DNA of 24,364 nt, from positions 513 to 24,876 of the forward strand of contig DHUL01000003.1 of assembly GCA_002409145.1 (NCBI GenBank). Direction: 5' to 3'. Below, piece after piece: positions 6,369 to 14,388 of the stretch; within the stretch, counting starts at the first letter, position 1; every line of letters begins with the position of its first letter. Under the pieces are notes generated by a model, which searched no databases, was not told where the DNA came from, and saw nothing but the letters and a program-made list of their open reading frames with translations. Source of the stretch: Bacteroidales bacterium UBA5235 (lineage in GTDB: Bacteria; Bacteroidota; Bacteroidia; Bacteroidales; VadinHA17). The translations under genes and the position numbers were made by a program.

Positions 6369-8182
6369 TAGTCAAGTACATCATCAAGTTTCCCGATAAG
6401 TGCGCCAGCTCTTTCACAGAGTGCTGCAGGGCTTTCGCCTTCTGAAACGGGAGCATATTGCGAGTACTCGGAAGCGGTGAGTATCCGGTCGAGCTCGGTG
6501 ATCATCTCCTCGTCAGCCTTCCTGCCTCTCAACTCAGCATAGCACTTATCCCTGGTGATATCCGACTGCGCTATGCGAAGCTTGTCACCAAGATAGCCCC
6601 AGAGTGCCCGGGCAACCTCAGCATTCACAGCTTCCTTATTCCCTGATTTGAGCAGTGCTGTGGCTCTTGCCAGCCTCTTACGGGCATTTTTTGCTGCCCG
6701 ACGGTTGCGTACTCCTGCTGTGTCAGCATTTCGTCTGATCTGTTGTTTCCGAACCAAAAGCACCAGGACAGCAACAAAAAGGGCAAAGGCAAACCAGAGC
6801 CAGTAATGAAGTGTTGAGACCAGCGGCGCGGAGACTGTTGCCAGCCTGGTTTTGCCATTCCGGATGAACCTGATATCCTGACCGAGGTACTTTACATCCT
6901 CACCCGGGATATAGACCGGAGCTGCGCTCTCTTCCTGCCCCGGCGTGCCTGTGACTTTGACAGTGAATCCTCCGGCGCGCAGAGTCACATACTTTTCCGC
7001 CTTCGGATCGAAGACAGAATATGATAGGGGAGGTATCTCGAAGGTGCCCGTATTTCTTGGGATGAGCAGGTATTCGAAAACCTTGGTTCCCGATGAGGTG
7101 CCTGAACTCCTGACGGTTACTTTGGGATCATACTTTTCAATTCCCTGAGGGAAGCTTATTACAGGTTCACCGGAAAGGTTGAGGTTTCCCGAACCTTTAA
7201 GGGTAACAGTCATGGTGACGGCGTCATTTAGCTTCACGTCAGTGCCGGAAATAGACGATTCCATTGTAAAGGATCCTACTGCGCCGTGGAAATCTGCCGG
7301 TCTGGGTTCGGGCAGAGGTTTGACCTTAACGGTCAGAGGTTGTGTCGTAATCTTCCGTGGCACGGTTGAGACAGAAGAAAAGAAACTGTCAAAGAATGGA
7401 TCATCAAAGAAGGGATCCCTTGCACCAGTCCGCTCCTGCACCAGGACAGTCATCCCGGCAGGCTCTATGCGTATCTCACCGGAAACCTGGGGATATAGCA
7501 CAAAACGCTGAATGACACCGGTGCCGTACTGTACGCCGTCAATCACCTCCGTCTCGAGACTGCGCAGAGGCAGAGTTTCAATATCCTCCTTCAGAAAACC
7601 CTTGAAATCAGGAAGCTTAAGTTCCTGTATGCCAGAAAGGTTAATGCGTGTATACAGTTTCAGCATTCCGGTGATCGGCTCACCTGCATATACCTCACGG
7701 TCATTGAGTAGTATCTTCATGGAGACCTCTGATCCTGATGCAGGTGCATCACCGGCCGCCTTTACCTGGCCCTGTTGCTGGACGGCACCCTGTTGCGGGG
7801 AACCTCCGGCAGTAATGATTATCTGTTTTTCCTGCGAGCTGACAGCGACTTTTTTAGTCTCAAACTGTGCCGCCGGAATGGTGTAAGTGCCCGGCGTACC
7901 AACCACAACATAATATATGAGGGTGGTGGAAGAGATCGTCTTCATGTCTCCGTTGATCCACTGGACGTTGCGGCTGGTAGACTGCTGGGGTCCCTGCACG
8001 GAGAATGACGGATCGAACTTCGGAGGGGAAAATTGCCCGTCTGTTGAGTTGATTGTATATATGATCCTGAACCTTTCTCCTGCAACAGCGCTCTCCGGTG
8101 CTTCAACGGTAAGCGTTACCTCCTGGGCCGTTGCCGCAAGGCAGGCCAGCAGGAAAACCAGTGCCGTCATTATCTTTTTCAT
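6368..8182 (-). CDS. batD: BatD: large secreted-domain, membrane-anchored protein
   Basis: This protein has 604 residues from the ATG at 8180-8182; a GTG codon directly before it is not needed. It has a signal peptide (about 1-20, ending ATAQ), then a long beta-rich region resembling repeated Ig-like folds (TLTVEAPESAVAGERFRIIY and two or three related segments). One membrane span follows near 457-478 (YWLWFAFALFVAVLVLLV), then a basic cytoplasmic tail of about 126 residues. The phenylalanine/aspartate-rich stretch DPFFDDPFFDSFF, about 260-272, is typical of BatD in Bacteroidota. The bulk of the protein should lie in the periplasm. In this operon it is the candidate to contact envelope substrates while the tail faces the MoxR/VWA machinery; that is inference. 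It begins 10 bases after batC. Confidence 0.92.
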   Translation of the reverse strand: MKKIMTALVFLLACLAATAQEVTLTVEAPESAVAGERFRIIYTINSTDGQFSPPKFDPSFSVQGPQQSTSRNVQWINGDMKTISSTTLIYYVVVGTPGTYTIPAAQFETKKVAVSSQEKQIIITAGGSPQQGAVQQQGQVKAAGDAPASGSEVSMKILLNDREVYAGEPITGMLKLYTRINLSGIQELKLPDFKGFLKEDIETLPLRSLETEVIDGVQYGTGVIQRFVLYPQVSGEIRIEPAGMTVLVQERTGARDPFFDDPFFDSFFSSVSTVPRKITTQPLTVKVKPLPEPRPADFHGAVGSFTMESSISGTDVKLNDAVTMTVTLKGSGNLNLSGEPVISFPQGIEKYDPKVTVRSSGTSSGTKVFEYLLIPRNTGTFEIPPLSYSVFDPKAEKYVTLRAGGFTVKVTGTPGQEESAAPVYIPGEDVKYLGQDIRFIRNGKTRLATVSAPLVSTLHYWLWFAFALFVAVLVLLVRKQQIRRNADTAGVRNRRAAKNARKRLARATALLKSGNKEAVNAEVARALWGYLGDKLRIAQSDITRDKCYAELRGRKADEEMITELDRILTASEYSQYAPVSEGESPAALCERAGALIGKLDDVLD

Positions 8183-8192
8183 CACTGCAAAA

Positions 8193-8936
8193 TTACCAGT
8201 TTTTAATGACCCTTACCTTTGCCCCGGCAGCCTTGTCACGCTGCACCTTCTCCTGAGTCTGCTTCTCATTTGCAGCAAGGGCGTCAAGAAGGCGCCTGGC
8301 ATCCTCGCGGCTCATTGAAGGCTGCTGCTGCTCCTGTTGCTGCTGCTGATTGTCCTGCTGATCCTGCTGCTGTTGTTGCTGCTGATCATCCTTCTGCTCC
8401 TGGTCCTTCTTATCGTCCTGATCCTTGTTCTGCTGATCCTGATTTTCCTTGTCCTGGTCCTGCTGCTTCTGCTGTTGTTCCTCCTGTTTCTTCAACTGGT
8501 CCTGGGCATATGACAGGTTATACTTCGCCTGGATATTGTCAGGATTGAGCTTCAGCGAGTTGATGTAGGCATTGATGCTCTCACTGAATTTCTGTTCCTT
8601 AAGCAGAGAGTTGCCAAGGTTGTACAATCCCTCAGCCTGCCGGAGTGAATCGGCTTCACCTGCCAGTACTGCACGGCTGAATTCCTCCGCTGCCTCTCCA
8701 AACCTGTTCTGCTTATAGAGTGCATCACCGAGGTTGAAGACCACATCACCTGATGTTTTTCCTTCATCCTGTGCACGGCGGTACATCCCCTCGCTACCGG
8801 CATACTCGCTCTTCTTGTAAAGCCTGTTTCCCTTTCTGACATATTCCCTCTCCTCCTGTCCGTGGAGCAAAGGAGAGATGACCACCATACAGATGGCAGC
8901 AATAAGCACCCTGGAAAATATTCCCTTCCCTCTCAT
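8193..8936 (-). CDS. batC: BatC: TPR protein with Q/D/K-rich tract
   Basis: The product is 247 residues long. A signal peptide (about 1-27, ending HGQ) is followed by TPR motifs at about 30-145, including GDVVFNLGDALYKQNRFGEA, LYNLGNSLLKEQKFSE and AYINSLKLNPDNIQAKYNLS. A very polar low-complexity region at about 147-205 consists almost only of Q, D, K, E and N, and a short basic C-terminus ends VRVIKNW. TPRs imply protein-protein contact, probably with BatB or BatD. The ATG overlaps the batB stop as ATGA (8933-8936), indicating translational coupling. The low-complexity tract is encoded by CAG/CAA-rich DNA and could vary in length between strains. Confidence 0.9.
   Translation of the reverse strand: MRGKGIFSRVLIAAICMVVISPLLHGQEEREYVRKGNRLYKKSEYAGSEGMYRRAQDEGKTSGDVVFNLGDALYKQNRFGEAAEEFSRAVLAGEADSLRQAEGLYNLGNSLLKEQKFSESINAYINSLKLNPDNIQAKYNLSYAQDQLKKQEEQQQKQQDQDKENQDQQNKDQDDKKDQEQKDDQQQQQQQDQQDNQQQQQEQQQPSMSREDARRLLDALAANEKQTQEKVQRDKAAGAKVRVIKNW
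8322..8492 (-). repeat. CAG/CAA/GAC-rich low-complexity tract inside batC
   Basis: Codons about 149-205 of batC are an irregular run of glutamine, aspartate, lysine and glutamate codons, with the longest pure run being seven glutamines (185-191). The reading frame is intact throughout. It is imperfect rather than a clean microsatellite, but such tracts are prone to replication slippage. Confidence 0.8.
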
Positions 8937-9988
8937 ATCCTGTCCTGTTTCGATTCCTTTCCGATTATCCCTATCCGCCTCAGAAGATTGTTCTTCCTGT
9001 CTGCCAGCAGCAGGTCCGTCACGAGGAGTATGAAGAGCAGTGCTGCCGGAATGAGGAACTGCTCATTGTACTCAGTGTACATCATGGTGTTGATCTCGCT
9101 CTTCTTCATCCGGCCGATGTCATTGTAAATCTCCGTAAGCCCGATACTGGTATTGCCGGCCCTGACGTACCTCCCCCCCGTTGCCGATGCAATCTCCTGC
9201 AGGCCTTTCTCGTCAAGCTTTGAGATAACCGTATTTCCTTCATTGTCTTTCAGGTAATCGGTTCTTCCGCCGGTCACCACCGCTATCGGAGATCCGTCAG
9301 GCGAACCTATCCCGATTGTATGAACGACGATACCCTTTTCAGCTGCTTCCCGCGCCTTTTCGACTGCATCATCCTCATGGTTCTCTCCATCCGTGATGAT
9401 GATCAGCGCCCTGCTTTTGTCACTCTCGGGGGTGAATGACCTCATTCCCAGGTCAATGGCTGCACCTATTGCCGTACCCTGCTTTGATACTGCGTCAGGA
9501 CCTGCCGTTGACAGAAACATCTTGGCAGAGAGATAGTCATTGGTAACCGGTATTTGTGTATAGGCATCGCCGGCGAAAAGGATGAGACCTATCCTGTCTT
9601 CCCTTAGCTGGTCAACGAGCTGGGTGATGGCCTGTTTGGCCCTTTCAAGCCTCGAGGGGGTTATATCGGAAGCCAGCATGGAGTTGCTTACATCAAGGGC
9701 AATAATCACTTCTACTCCTTCGCGCTTCACCTCTTCCAGCCGTGAGCCGAACTGCGGTCTTGCAACGGTGAGCACTGCCATGATGAATGCAAGAAGCCTG
9801 ATAAGGAATTTTGCTGCCATTCTTGAAGGCGAATAATCCGGCGAAAGCCGTTCCAGCATCGGGGTATCGCCAAAACGTTCCCTGGCCAGCCTCCTTTTCC
9901 TGTTACCGATGATCCATACAATGATCAGTACCGGTACCAGGAGAAGCAGGTAAAGCATGTCAGGCTGTGCAAATCTGAATGTTTCCAT
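8933..9988 (-). CDS. batB: BatB: von Willebrand factor A membrane protein
   Basis: This is a 351-residue member of the Bat/Aerotolerance VWA family. Two N-terminal spans (about 11-28 and 58-77) precede a VWA domain with an intact metal-ion-dependent adhesion site: DVSNS at 99-103 (D-x-S-x-S), GTAIGAA, and IIITDGENHEDD. A third span lies near 311-330 (FLIPAALLFILLVTDLLLAD), followed by a basic tail. VWA-MIDAS domains bind protein partners through a divalent cation, commonly with MoxR-type ATPases. It follows batA by seven bases and overlaps batC by four. Confidence 0.94.
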   Translation of the reverse strand: METFRFAQPDMLYLLLLVPVLIIVWIIGNRKRRLARERFGDTPMLERLSPDYSPSRMAAKFLIRLLAFIMAVLTVARPQFGSRLEEVKREGVEVIIALDVSNSMLASDITPSRLERAKQAITQLVDQLREDRIGLILFAGDAYTQIPVTNDYLSAKMFLSTAGPDAVSKQGTAIGAAIDLGMRSFTPESDKSRALIIITDGENHEDDAVEKAREAAEKGIVVHTIGIGSPDGSPIAVVTGGRTDYLKDNEGNTVISKLDEKGLQEIASATGGRYVRAGNTSIGLTEIYNDIGRMKKSEINTMMYTEYNEQFLIPAALLFILLVTDLLLADRKNNLLRRIGIIGKESKQDRI

Positions 9989-9995
9989 AATAGCG

Positions 9996-10988
9996 CTATG
10001 ACATGTTTTTCATAAAGAGATACCTGAGCAGCAGCTCGAGGCTGAACAGCACCAGTGCCGCAAGTGCCCATGACATGAAGACCTCATCACGCCTGCTGTG
10101 TTCCCTGGTCTCTATCTTTGATTTCTCAAGCTTGTCAATCTCACTGTACACATTCTGGAGGCTGGTGTTGTCCACGGCCCTGAAATACTGACCACCTGTC
10201 AGCTCTGCTATCCTCTTAAGGAGGGCTTCATCTATCTCCACCTCCATCTTCTGGTACCTGGTGCCAAAGGGTGTCTGAACCGGGTAATCAGCATACCCCA
10301 TGCTTCCTACTCCGATTGTATATACCCTTATACCAAAGGTCTTTGCAATCTCTGCAGCTGTCATCGGGTCAATTGATCCCCGGTTGTTGACACCGTCAGT
10401 GAGCAGAATTATGACCTTGCTGATGGCATCGGAATCCTTTATCCTGTTGATAGCAGTAGCCAGTCCCACGCCAATAGCTGTTCCATCCTCGATAATTCCG
10501 CTCTTCACTTCCCTGAGCAGGTTGATGAGCACGGCATGATCCGTCGTCAGAGGACATTGGGTAAAGCTCTCACCGCTGAATACGGTAAGTCCCATGCGGT
10601 CATACGGCCTTCCGCTTATAAATTCAGTTGCGACGTTCTTGGATGCCTCCAGCCTGTCGGGACTGAAGTCACGTGCAAGCATTGAGCCTGACACATCGAG
10701 TGCAAGAATTATATCAATCCCTTCAGTGGTGGAACTCTGCCACCGGTCAACATTCTGCGGCCTGGCAATCACCACTATTGCCAGTGCTATGGCAGCCACC
10801 CTGAGGGCAAAGAGCAGGTGTCTCAGATAGTGGCGGAAGGTTTTGCGCCCTTTAGCGAAGAATTCCGCTGTGGAGAGCTTCACCGGGGCATTGGCTTTTC
10901 CCTGGCGCCATATGTAGTGTGCCACCAGGAGGGGTATGATTAGCAGGAACCACAGGAACCAGCCGTTCTCGAAGACGATGTTATGCAT
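9996..10988 (-). CDS. batA: BatA: von Willebrand factor A membrane protein
   Basis: From the chosen ATG the protein has 330 residues. It has an N-terminal span (about 11-27) followed by a second (57-76), a VWA domain with MIDAS DVSGS at 98-102, a GTAIGVG segment and IILLTDGVNNRG, and a C-terminal span (about 303-325). It is a paralogue of the neighbouring BatB. The frame stays open for 41 more codons upstream, but those codons lie inside the preceding gene. AAGGAGGG at 10993-11000 stands four bases before the ATG at 10988, and MHNIVFENGWFLW is a normal BatA N-terminus. It overlaps the preceding gene's stop by eight bases, which suggests coupled translation. Confidence 0.95.
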   Translation of the reverse strand: MHNIVFENGWFLWFLLIIPLLVAHYIWRQGKANAPVKLSTAEFFAKGRKTFRHYLRHLLFALRVAAIALAIVVIARPQNVDRWQSSTTEGIDIILALDVSGSMLARDFSPDRLEASKNVATEFISGRPYDRMGLTVFSGESFTQCPLTTDHAVLINLLREVKSGIIEDGTAIGVGLATAINRIKDSDAISKVIILLTDGVNNRGSIDPMTAAEIAKTFGIRVYTIGVGSMGYADYPVQTPFGTRYQKMEVEIDEALLKRIAELTGGQYFRAVDNTSLQNVYSEIDKLEKSKIETREHSRRDEVFMSWALAALVLFSLELLLRYLFMKNMS

Positions 10989-12009
10989 GGTGCCCTCCTT
11001 TCTCCTTCTCCCCTCCGGCAACCGAGCTGCCGCTGCCCTCATTTGCTGTCTTATCAGCCTTATCACTGACATCAGCCGGAGCAGCATCAGGGAGCCTGGT
11101 CTCTTCAACAAACCTTACGGCACTATCTATGGATGACTCATGCGCTGTACTGTCGGGCAGGTATTTGGCAAACTTAACCATGTCAGAGAGTGACAGCAGT
11201 TCCTTAACCATGGCCATCTGTCCCACTGTGGTCACAGATGCTTTCTGCAGCATCCGGACGGTCTCGTCTGTCGTCAGTTCAGGTGAGCTGATCCCGTAAC
11301 GGTTGTCAATATACCTCCTTAGAATGTCAGAAAGTCGTGAGTAATACTCCTTGATCTCGCCTTTCTGCCATAGCTCTTCATTCCTCAGGGCTTCCAGATC
11401 ACGCAGTGCAATTACATGTGCCGGTTCGGGCGGGGCCGGCGGCCTGATAAACCGTTTCAGCGGATTCCTCGGCAGAAAACGTGCCAGGAGCCATACTATC
11501 ACCGCAACAATCAGAGTGATAACTATCCAGGGCAGGACCTCACGGAAGGTTACAGGCGCACCTCGCGGGCCTACTATGTCAAAAATAACGTCAGTAGTAT
11601 CAGACGGGGCGATGTCGGGACGAATTACGTCAAGAAATGAATAATCAGAAAAGAATCTGAGCAGGCTGTCGCCGGAAGCCACTCCCGCCCAGAATGGCGG
11701 AATAGTATATGATCCGGTATCATATGAAGTGATGAGGTACCTGTCGGTGATGGTTATCGACCCGTTTGCTGAGACAGATGTGTCCCGGGGGGCCCTGCGC
11801 AGTACGATGATCTTTCCTGCCAGCGTGTCTGCAACGCTGCTCATATCCGCAGAGACACCTGAGGGCAGCTCTGCCGTTACCGTGAAGCCGATCTGGTCAC
11901 CTATCAGAATGACCGAGGTGTCAGGCTTCGATGTAACCCTGATCTGCTGGGCTGACAGGAGAAGTCCTGAAGCAAACACAACCAATATGGAGATGAAAAC
12001 CTTTCTCAT
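10981..12009 (-). CDS. BatD-like/DUF4381-like membrane protein of the bat operon
   Basis: This is a 342-residue protein starting at the ATG 12007-12009 (MRKVFISILVV); the frame's upstream extension lies within the DUF58 gene and is ignored. It has a signal peptide (about 1-20, ending LLSAQ) and a periplasmic beta-rich domain (about 21-150) that resembles the Ig-like start of BatD. One membrane span follows at about 159-178 (LPWIVITLIVAVIVWLLARF), then a cytoplasmic helical part with LRRYIDNRYGISSPELTTDE, and a charged Gly/Ser/Lys-rich end. Proteins of this layout are found between DUF58 and VWA genes in MoxR operons. It starts four bases after the DUF58 stop. The family name is less certain than its role as a member of this operon. 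Confidence 0.75.
   Translation of the reverse strand: MRKVFISILVVFASGLLLSAQQIRVTSKPDTSVILIGDQIGFTVTAELPSGVSADMSSVADTLAGKIIVLRRAPRDTSVSANGSITITDRYLITSYDTGSYTIPPFWAGVASGDSLLRFFSDYSFLDVIRPDIAPSDTTDVIFDIVGPRGAPVTFREVLPWIVITLIVAVIVWLLARFLPRNPLKRFIRPPAPPEPAHVIALRDLEALRNEELWQKGEIKEYYSRLSDILRRYIDNRYGISSPELTTDETVRMLQKASVTTVGQMAMVKELLSLSDMVKFAKYLPDSTAHESSIDSAVRFVEETRLPDAAPADVSDKADKTANEGSGSSVAGGEKEKGGHHA
10993..11000 (-). promoter_or_regulatory. Shine-Dalgarno AAGGAGGG deciding the batA start
   Basis: AAGGAGGG is four bases upstream of the ATG at 10986-10988 and lies within the end of the preceding gene. It selects this ATG over several upstream in-frame ATG codons. Confidence 0.7.
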
Positions 12010-12013
12010 AGTC

Positions 12014-12877
12014 CTATCTGTGCTTGAACAGTGAGATAAGCGGTTTGATATAATCTTCACCGGTGCTGATTGATGCCATATCAACTCCACAGCTGACAAA
12101 GGCTGAGGCGACAGCCTCATCGTGCTTTCTCCACTGTGCGGCGTAATCGTTCCTGACAGCCGATGAGGAGGTGTCAATCCATTGCTCGTGGCCCGACTCG
12201 GGATTCAACACCTTGATGAAACCTACGTCAGGCATCTCCTTCTCGCGCCTGTCATTGATCCGCAGGGCAACCACGTCATGCTTGCCCGATGCAATGCGCA
12301 GGGCATCTGTAAACGGTGGTGCTATGAAATCGGAAAGGATAAAGGCAGTGCACCTCTTTCTGATTATATTGGTAAGGTACCTCAGAGGTTCTGACAGCGA
12401 TGTGGCTGAACCTGCAGGTTCATAACCGAGCATCTCGCGGATGATCCTGAGCATATGACCTCTTCCTTTTTTAGGGGGAATATACTTTTCCACATGGTCA
12501 GAAAAGAGCATCAGCCCTACCTTGTCATTGTTGGCAATGACTGAATATGCAAGAACCGCAGCTATCTCGGTCATCATCTCCCTCTTTGTGGAAGCAATCG
12601 TACCGAAATCACCCGACCGGCTCACATCAACAAGCAGCATGACAGTCAGTTCCCGCTCCTCCTCAAATATCTTGACGTAAGGATGACCGAACCGTGCTGT
12701 GACGTTCCAGTCGATGTTGCGTATGTCATCACCAAACTGGTATTCACGCACCTCGCTGAATGCCATACCTCTGCCCCGGAAAGCACTGTGATACTCACCT
12801 GCAAAGATCTGGCGTGTCAGCCCGCGCGATCTGATCTCAATCTTCCTTACCTTCTTTAACAGCTCTGTCGTTTCCAC
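12014..12877 (-). CDS. DUF58 family (VWA-like) protein of the MoxR operon
   Basis: This 287-residue cytoplasmic protein has no signal or membrane span. It carries the DUF58 hallmark REYQFGDDIRNIDWNVTAR at 44-62, and a VWA-like region with a MIDAS-type start DVSRS at 84-88 and ILSDFIAPPF further on. DUF58 proteins almost always accompany MoxR ATPases and are thought to act as their adaptors. The start codon is GTG (12875-12877); no ATG is available in frame without losing conserved sequence, and METTELLKKVRKIEI is the usual N-terminus. It lies 14 bases after the small secreted protein gene and four before the next gene. Confidence 0.93.
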   Translation of the reverse strand: METTELLKKVRKIEIRSRGLTRQIFAGEYHSAFRGRGMAFSEVREYQFGDDIRNIDWNVTARFGHPYVKIFEEERELTVMLLVDVSRSGDFGTIASTKREMMTEIAAVLAYSVIANNDKVGLMLFSDHVEKYIPPKKGRGHMLRIIREMLGYEPAGSATSLSEPLRYLTNIIRKRCTAFILSDFIAPPFTDALRIASGKHDVVALRINDRREKEMPDVGFIKVLNPESGHEQWIDTSSSAVRNDYAAQWRKHDEAVASAFVSCGVDMASISTGEDYIKPLISLFKHR

Positions 12878-12891
12878 TTCCCTTACATATG

Positions 12892-13296
12892 TTACATTCG
12901 CTCATGTGTAACGGTAAAGAACCATTCATCACGCTTAACAGTGACAACAATCCGGTCTCGTTCCGTCCTGTAACTCCACTCTCCGTCTTTGTCATACCCG
13001 TACTTCTGGTTCAGTTCTCTGATCTTTGCATCGTAAATACTGTTGCTGCATGTTATCCTGACTCCCTTGCACCGGTTCCTCCCGTCGAGGAATATCAGCC
13101 ATGTCTCATTGTCGTCAGCCGAGTGGTATTTAAGGTACCTGTAGACATCATTTCTGACCATGTTATCAGGTGTCAGGCCCTTAAAATCACTTGCCATGAC
13201 TGCCCTGATGCTCTTTTCGGTCATACCATAAAATTCCTGTGCCTTTACCGGGATCAGAATAATCAGCAGAACCAGTGACAGTTGTAATTTCTTCAT
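12892..13296 (-). CDS. Small secreted protein of unknown function inside the bat operon
   Basis: I do not recognise this 134-residue protein. From the ATG at 13294-13296 it starts MKKLQLSLVLLIILIPVKAQ, a clear signal peptide, so the mature part of about 114 residues should be periplasmic or secreted. It contains two cysteines about nine residues apart (RCKGVRITC), which could form a disulfide, and is otherwise polar with a predicted alpha-beta mix; it ends VKRDEWFFTVTHERM. The open frame extends 26 codons upstream into moxR, but the signal peptide marks the true start. It begins four bases after the moxR stop, and DUF58 follows by 14 bases, so it belongs to the operon. A periplasmic partner or target of the Bat proteins is possible. 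Confidence 0.8.
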   Translation of the reverse strand: MKKLQLSLVLLIILIPVKAQEFYGMTEKSIRAVMASDFKGLTPDNMVRNDVYRYLKYHSADDNETWLIFLDGRNRCKGVRITCSNSIYDAKIRELNQKYGYDKDGEWSYRTERDRIVVTVKRDEWFFTVTHERM

Positions 13297-13300
13297 CCTT

Positions 13301-14296
13301 CTACGGGACCTCAACAGTATTGAGTATCTCTGCAATGATCTGATCCTGTGTGATATTTTCAGCCTCTGCCTCATAGGTCAGACCTATTCTGTGGCGGAGC
13401 ACATCAGCACAGAGTGAGCGCACATCCTCCGGAACCACAAATCCCCTTCGCCTTATGAAGGCATATGATTTAGCAGCCAGGGCAAGGTTTATCCCGGCCC
13501 TTGGCGAGGCTCCGTAGGCTATCAGCGGGGTGAACTTTGAAAGGCCGAATTTCTCCGGCTGACGGGTGGCAAATACAATATCGAGGATATAGTTCTCAAT
13601 CTTCTCATCAATATACACCTCCCTGACCACGCTTCTGGCGCGGATTATATCATCCGGCTTGAGTATGGTTTTAGCAACGGGGAACTCGCTGGCCAGGTTC
13701 TCCCGTATGATAATACGTTCCTCCTCCTTCTCGGGGTAGGTTATCACCACCTTAAGCATGAACCTGTCGACCTGCGCCTCCGGCAGCGGATATGTACCCT
13801 CCTGTTCAATCGGGTTCTGCGTCGCCAGAACCATGAATGGCTCATCAAGCCTGTAGGTGGTGTCACCGATGGTCACCTGCCGCTCCTGCATTGCCTCCAG
13901 GAGTGCACTCTGCACCTTCGCCGGGGAGCGGTTGATCTCATCGGCAAGGATGAAATTGGCGAAAATAGGCCCCTTGCGTACAACAAACTCCTCTTTCCTC
14001 TGACTGTAGATCATTGTGCCGATGAGGTCAGCGGGCAACAGGTCAGGAGTGAACTGTATCCTGCTGAACTTCGTATCAATTATCGATGCCAGGGTCTTTA
14101 TGGCCAGCGTTTTTGCCAGTCCGGGAACGCCCTCAAGAAGGATGTGCCCGTTTGAAAGTAGTCCGATGAGCAGCGAATCTGTCAGATGACGCTGCCCTAC
14201 TATCACCTTGTTAATCTCCTGCCTGACAAGATCAACAAAGGCGCTTTCCTTTTCAATCTTCTCATTCAGAAGCCTGATGTCGGTTGTGTGTTCCAT
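13301..14296 (-). CDS. moxR: MoxR-type AAA+ ATPase
   Basis: The product is 331 residues, a normal MoxR length. It shows Walker A GVPGLAKT at 56-63, Walker B ILADE at 116-120, sensor-1 ATQNP near 158-162, the arginine-finger region LPEAQVDRFM, and the C-terminal lid. MoxR ATPases act as chaperone-like remodelling machines for VWA proteins and their targets; here the partners are DUF58, BatA and BatB encoded downstream. It is the first gene of the nine-gene operon, about 92 bases after the DUF4105 gene, and that gap is the likely operon promoter. The start MEHTTDIRLLNEKIEKES has no strong ribosome site, which is common in this phylum. Confidence 0.96.
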   Translation of the reverse strand: MEHTTDIRLLNEKIEKESAFVDLVRQEINKVIVGQRHLTDSLLIGLLSNGHILLEGVPGLAKTLAIKTLASIIDTKFSRIQFTPDLLPADLIGTMIYSQRKEEFVVRKGPIFANFILADEINRSPAKVQSALLEAMQERQVTIGDTTYRLDEPFMVLATQNPIEQEGTYPLPEAQVDRFMLKVVITYPEKEEERIIIRENLASEFPVAKTILKPDDIIRARSVVREVYIDEKIENYILDIVFATRQPEKFGLSKFTPLIAYGASPRAGINLALAAKSYAFIRRRGFVVPEDVRSLCADVLRHRIGLTYEAEAENITQDQIIAEILNTVEVP

Positions 14297-14388
14297 GTAT
14301 TATTCAGTTGTATTTTACCCTTGATAAAAAGCTTCGCAAAGATCAATTCTGATATTAAAAAACCTTGTTAAATGTTGTTAAAGATGTG
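14297..14388 (-). promoter_or_regulatory. Probable promoter region of the moxR-bat operon with phased heptamers
   Basis: This A/T-rich gap lies between the DUF4105 stop and moxR. On the minus strand the heptamer TTTAACA occurs three times (14387-14393, 14376-14382, 14366-14372), with starts 11 and 10 bases apart, about one helical turn. Nearer moxR, GATCTTTG (14337-14344) matches the Bacteroides -7 consensus TAnnTTTG except at the first base; a -33 TTTG at the right distance is not evident. The arrangement suggests a regulator bound upstream of the promoter, but this is inference. Confidence 0.4.

Noticed and set aside
8322..8492. CAG-rich region of batC as a CRISPR or tandem repeat array
   Set aside because: There are no regular spacers or identical units; it codes for a polar low-complexity protein segment.
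10989..11111. Upstream extension of the batA frame
   Set aside because: The added residues are encoded inside the preceding gene, and the AAGGAGGG before ATG 10988 fixes the start.
12010..12177. Upstream extension of the BatD-like gene
   Set aside because: It lies within the DUF58 gene; the signal peptide begins at the ATG 12009.
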